A DNA stretch of 64,000 bases from Lutraria lutraria (lineage: Eukaryota > Mollusca > Bivalvia > Venerida > Mactridae): contig OZ026850.1 of NCBI GenBank assembly GCA_964023205.1, forward strand, positions 4,939,270 to 5,003,269. Reading direction: 5' to 3'. Every line of letters begins with the position of its first letter. Position 1 is the stretch's first letter. The translations under genes and the position numbers were made by a program. The notes beneath the pieces are model-generated. The model searched no databases, had not been told where the DNA came from, and saw nothing but the letters and a program-made list of their open reading frames with translations. This document shows positions 62,400 to 64,000 of the stretch, one piece after another.

Positions 62400-63687
62400 T
62401 AAATTATATGAAAATAAAAATACAATCACAGATCTTTTGAATTAAAACAATATCAAAATTCTCGATAAAATGATATGCACTTGTGATATCAAATTTTTTC
62501 ATAAAATCACCTAGCTTTAAATATGTCAATGCTACATTAATATCGTCGTATTTTACAGACTGCTTCCATTGATGTTTATATACTGCTCGTAAATCGAGAA
62601 TCAAACCTTATTTTTAACCAGAACCGTGTACAGACACTGTTAACGGATTGACAACATAAGGAACATGTTCACATTTTGAAATAAGACCCATATCTAAGAG
62701 ATCATTGAAAGCGTCCGATACAAAACATTTTTCTTGCACAGCTGCGCTGATTTGTTATTTCTTCATATTTGAGATTCTGGCTTATAAGTAAATATTGGTA
62801 TTTCATAACCAGTATTAATAATATCTATTAAATCAGACGCGCAAATATCTAGCCAAAATTGTACTTTTTTCTTTAAACGACCTTTAACAATTATGTTTTT
62901 TTTTCTTCCTTGTTCGTATTAAAAATAATCATATGTAAAAATATTAGAGTCAACATACTCATCTTAAAGTCCACGCCTCTGAATTATTGCTTTTATCTGT
63001 AGGTTGTTGACTGTTACCCATTTTCGTGTAGGGACAATATTTCATAAAGTGTGACATCTCTCCACACGCAAAACATAATCAATTTCCGCTGAAGCCTCTG
63101 GATTCTAATCGTTGCCCATTTGTTCTTCGGAAACTTCGAAAATTTTACATGTTTGGAGTCTGAAAACGCCCAGGATATCATGGTGTCCGAGAAGCCCTGT
63201 TGCTATATGAATATAAAACAGATGCTGCATAAGGACAATTAAAAGCATAAGAATGTGCGAGATTTTAGCCTTTTTGTTTTGTTTGTTTGCTTTTCTTTCT
63301 CAGTTAGATGGCTCTATTTTCGGCCTTGAATATTTTACTTTCATCTTCCGATTCATTTCGTAATGACGGACAGTAATCAAGCCTCCTTCTGTACTATCAG
63401 CTATTCTTATAAGCTTATTTCGTTTCTTAATTTTATTATAAATGCCACTTACTAGCTCTTTTGTATGATCCACATTTCCGTGCTCGATAGCCCAACTAGC
63501 TTTGTCACACAACTCAGTAAATTCAGGCTATCAATCTCTTAACTTCCTTATTACTAACATTGAAGGCGTTCCCTTGAACTTCTTCCCGTAGCGAAATAAC
63601 TTCATTTCGTTGACTTTTTATTTCATCCAACAAAGGTTTCATTTGGAATTGTATGGCTTCGTTACAATTATCGTTCTCAGTAGACAT
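62400..63687 (-). pseudogene. DIRS-like retrotransposon remnant: gag-like and reverse transcriptase pieces
   Basis: On the minus strand a gag-like frame starts at 63687 (54 codons, MSTENDNCNE...) and shifts into a second piece (63300-63525) with the block KLIRIADSTEGG known from gag-like proteins of tyrosine-recombinase elements. At 63034-63075 a zinc knuckle of form CX2CX4HX4C (CFACGEMSHFMKYC) follows. The reverse transcriptase start appears at 62750-62404: LLDMGLISKCEHVPYVVNPL, then GLILDLRAVYKH, VKYDDINVA and GDFMKKFDITSAYHF, as in DIRS/Ngaro polymerases. The sequence breaks off before the catalytic DD box, and several frameshifts and stops are present. Assignment to DIRS-like elements is from these motifs only; the recombinase was not found. 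Confidence 0.65.
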
Positions 63688-64000
63688 TTTAAATATCAAT
63701 TAAATACGTGTGTACTGGTCGCTGTCTCAACGCTGAATGATTTTTCGATAATAATTCGCTCGTAAAACACGTGCGTTTTCCCGCCCTAACCAAACCGTAT
63801 ATGAAACTACGCCATAATGAGGGAAAATAATTTTCTCCTAATTTTAATTACCTAATTTTACATGTAATTTATCAAGGCTGGATCGATTGGACTCTCGATA
63901 GAAGAGAATACGCCAGCTAGAAGAGTTTAGAAGAGAAACCCAATCGAACGAATTCGAAGCTGAAATGTCTGCGTCTGAATATTAGGTATTACTAAAACTA
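63688..64000. other. Possible 5' end region of the DIRS-like element
   Basis: It lies upstream of the gag-like start. GGATCGATTGGACTCTCGATAG and GAAACCCAATCGAACGAATTCG show inverted ATCGATTGG/CCAATCGA motifs at 63881-63955. Whether these are part of a terminal repeat cannot be told because the other end of the element is missing. Confidence 0.3.

Overview
The window is animal nuclear DNA: AT-rich, intron-rich and crowded with degenerate transposons and miniature elements. Two spliced genes with clear vertebrate orthologues, together with the style of the repeats (tRNA-headed SINEs, short TA-flanked elements, DIRS- and CR1-like retroelement remains), suggest a mollusc, most likely a bivalve. 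The organism is an inference from gene and repeat style, not a proof.

Layout. 1-4.7 kb: repeats downstream of the first gene. 4.8-11.6 kb, minus strand: a ten-exon gene for a BACE-type membrane aspartic protease (512 residues in the reconstructed model), with SINEs and a small TA-flanked element in its introns. 11.6-18.6 kb: a repeat field containing a complete hAT-type miniature element with 8-bp target duplication, a decayed CR1/L2/Jockey-like LINE and a 69-bp satellite block. 18.7-22.3 kb, plus strand: a caspase-fold gene that keeps the catalytic cysteine but has lost the catalytic histidine, with a possible non-coding leader exon upstream. 22.3-27 kb: repeats, including an element with about seven internal ~167-bp units. 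27.4-41.3 kb, plus strand: a ten-exon alpha/beta hydrolase gene of the ABHD1/ABHD3 type (396 residues); its 6.8-kb second intron holds two separate inverted-repeat elements. 41.3-51.7 kb: miniature elements, a possible terminal exon on the minus strand, tRNA-like SINEs and a second LINE remnant. 51.7-54.6 kb: a structurally complete PIF/Harbinger transposon with matching ends and TAA target duplication, carrying a truncated transposase and an unrelated two-exon proline/threonine-repeat protein. 54.6-64 kb: duplicated segments, one split by a 2.9-kb insertion, weak exon candidates on the minus strand, and a decayed DIRS-like retroelement (gag-like and reverse transcriptase pieces).

The two well-supported host genes and the caspase-like gene have no evident functional link; they are neighbours in ordinary intron-rich DNA. 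I do not see a new multi-gene system. The most rewarding items are the histidine-less caspase homologue, the Harbinger element whose second gene is not the usual Myb-like partner, a 3.4-kb element with long inverted ends and an internal duplication, and a pair of duplicated segments that act as natural empty sites for dating insertions.
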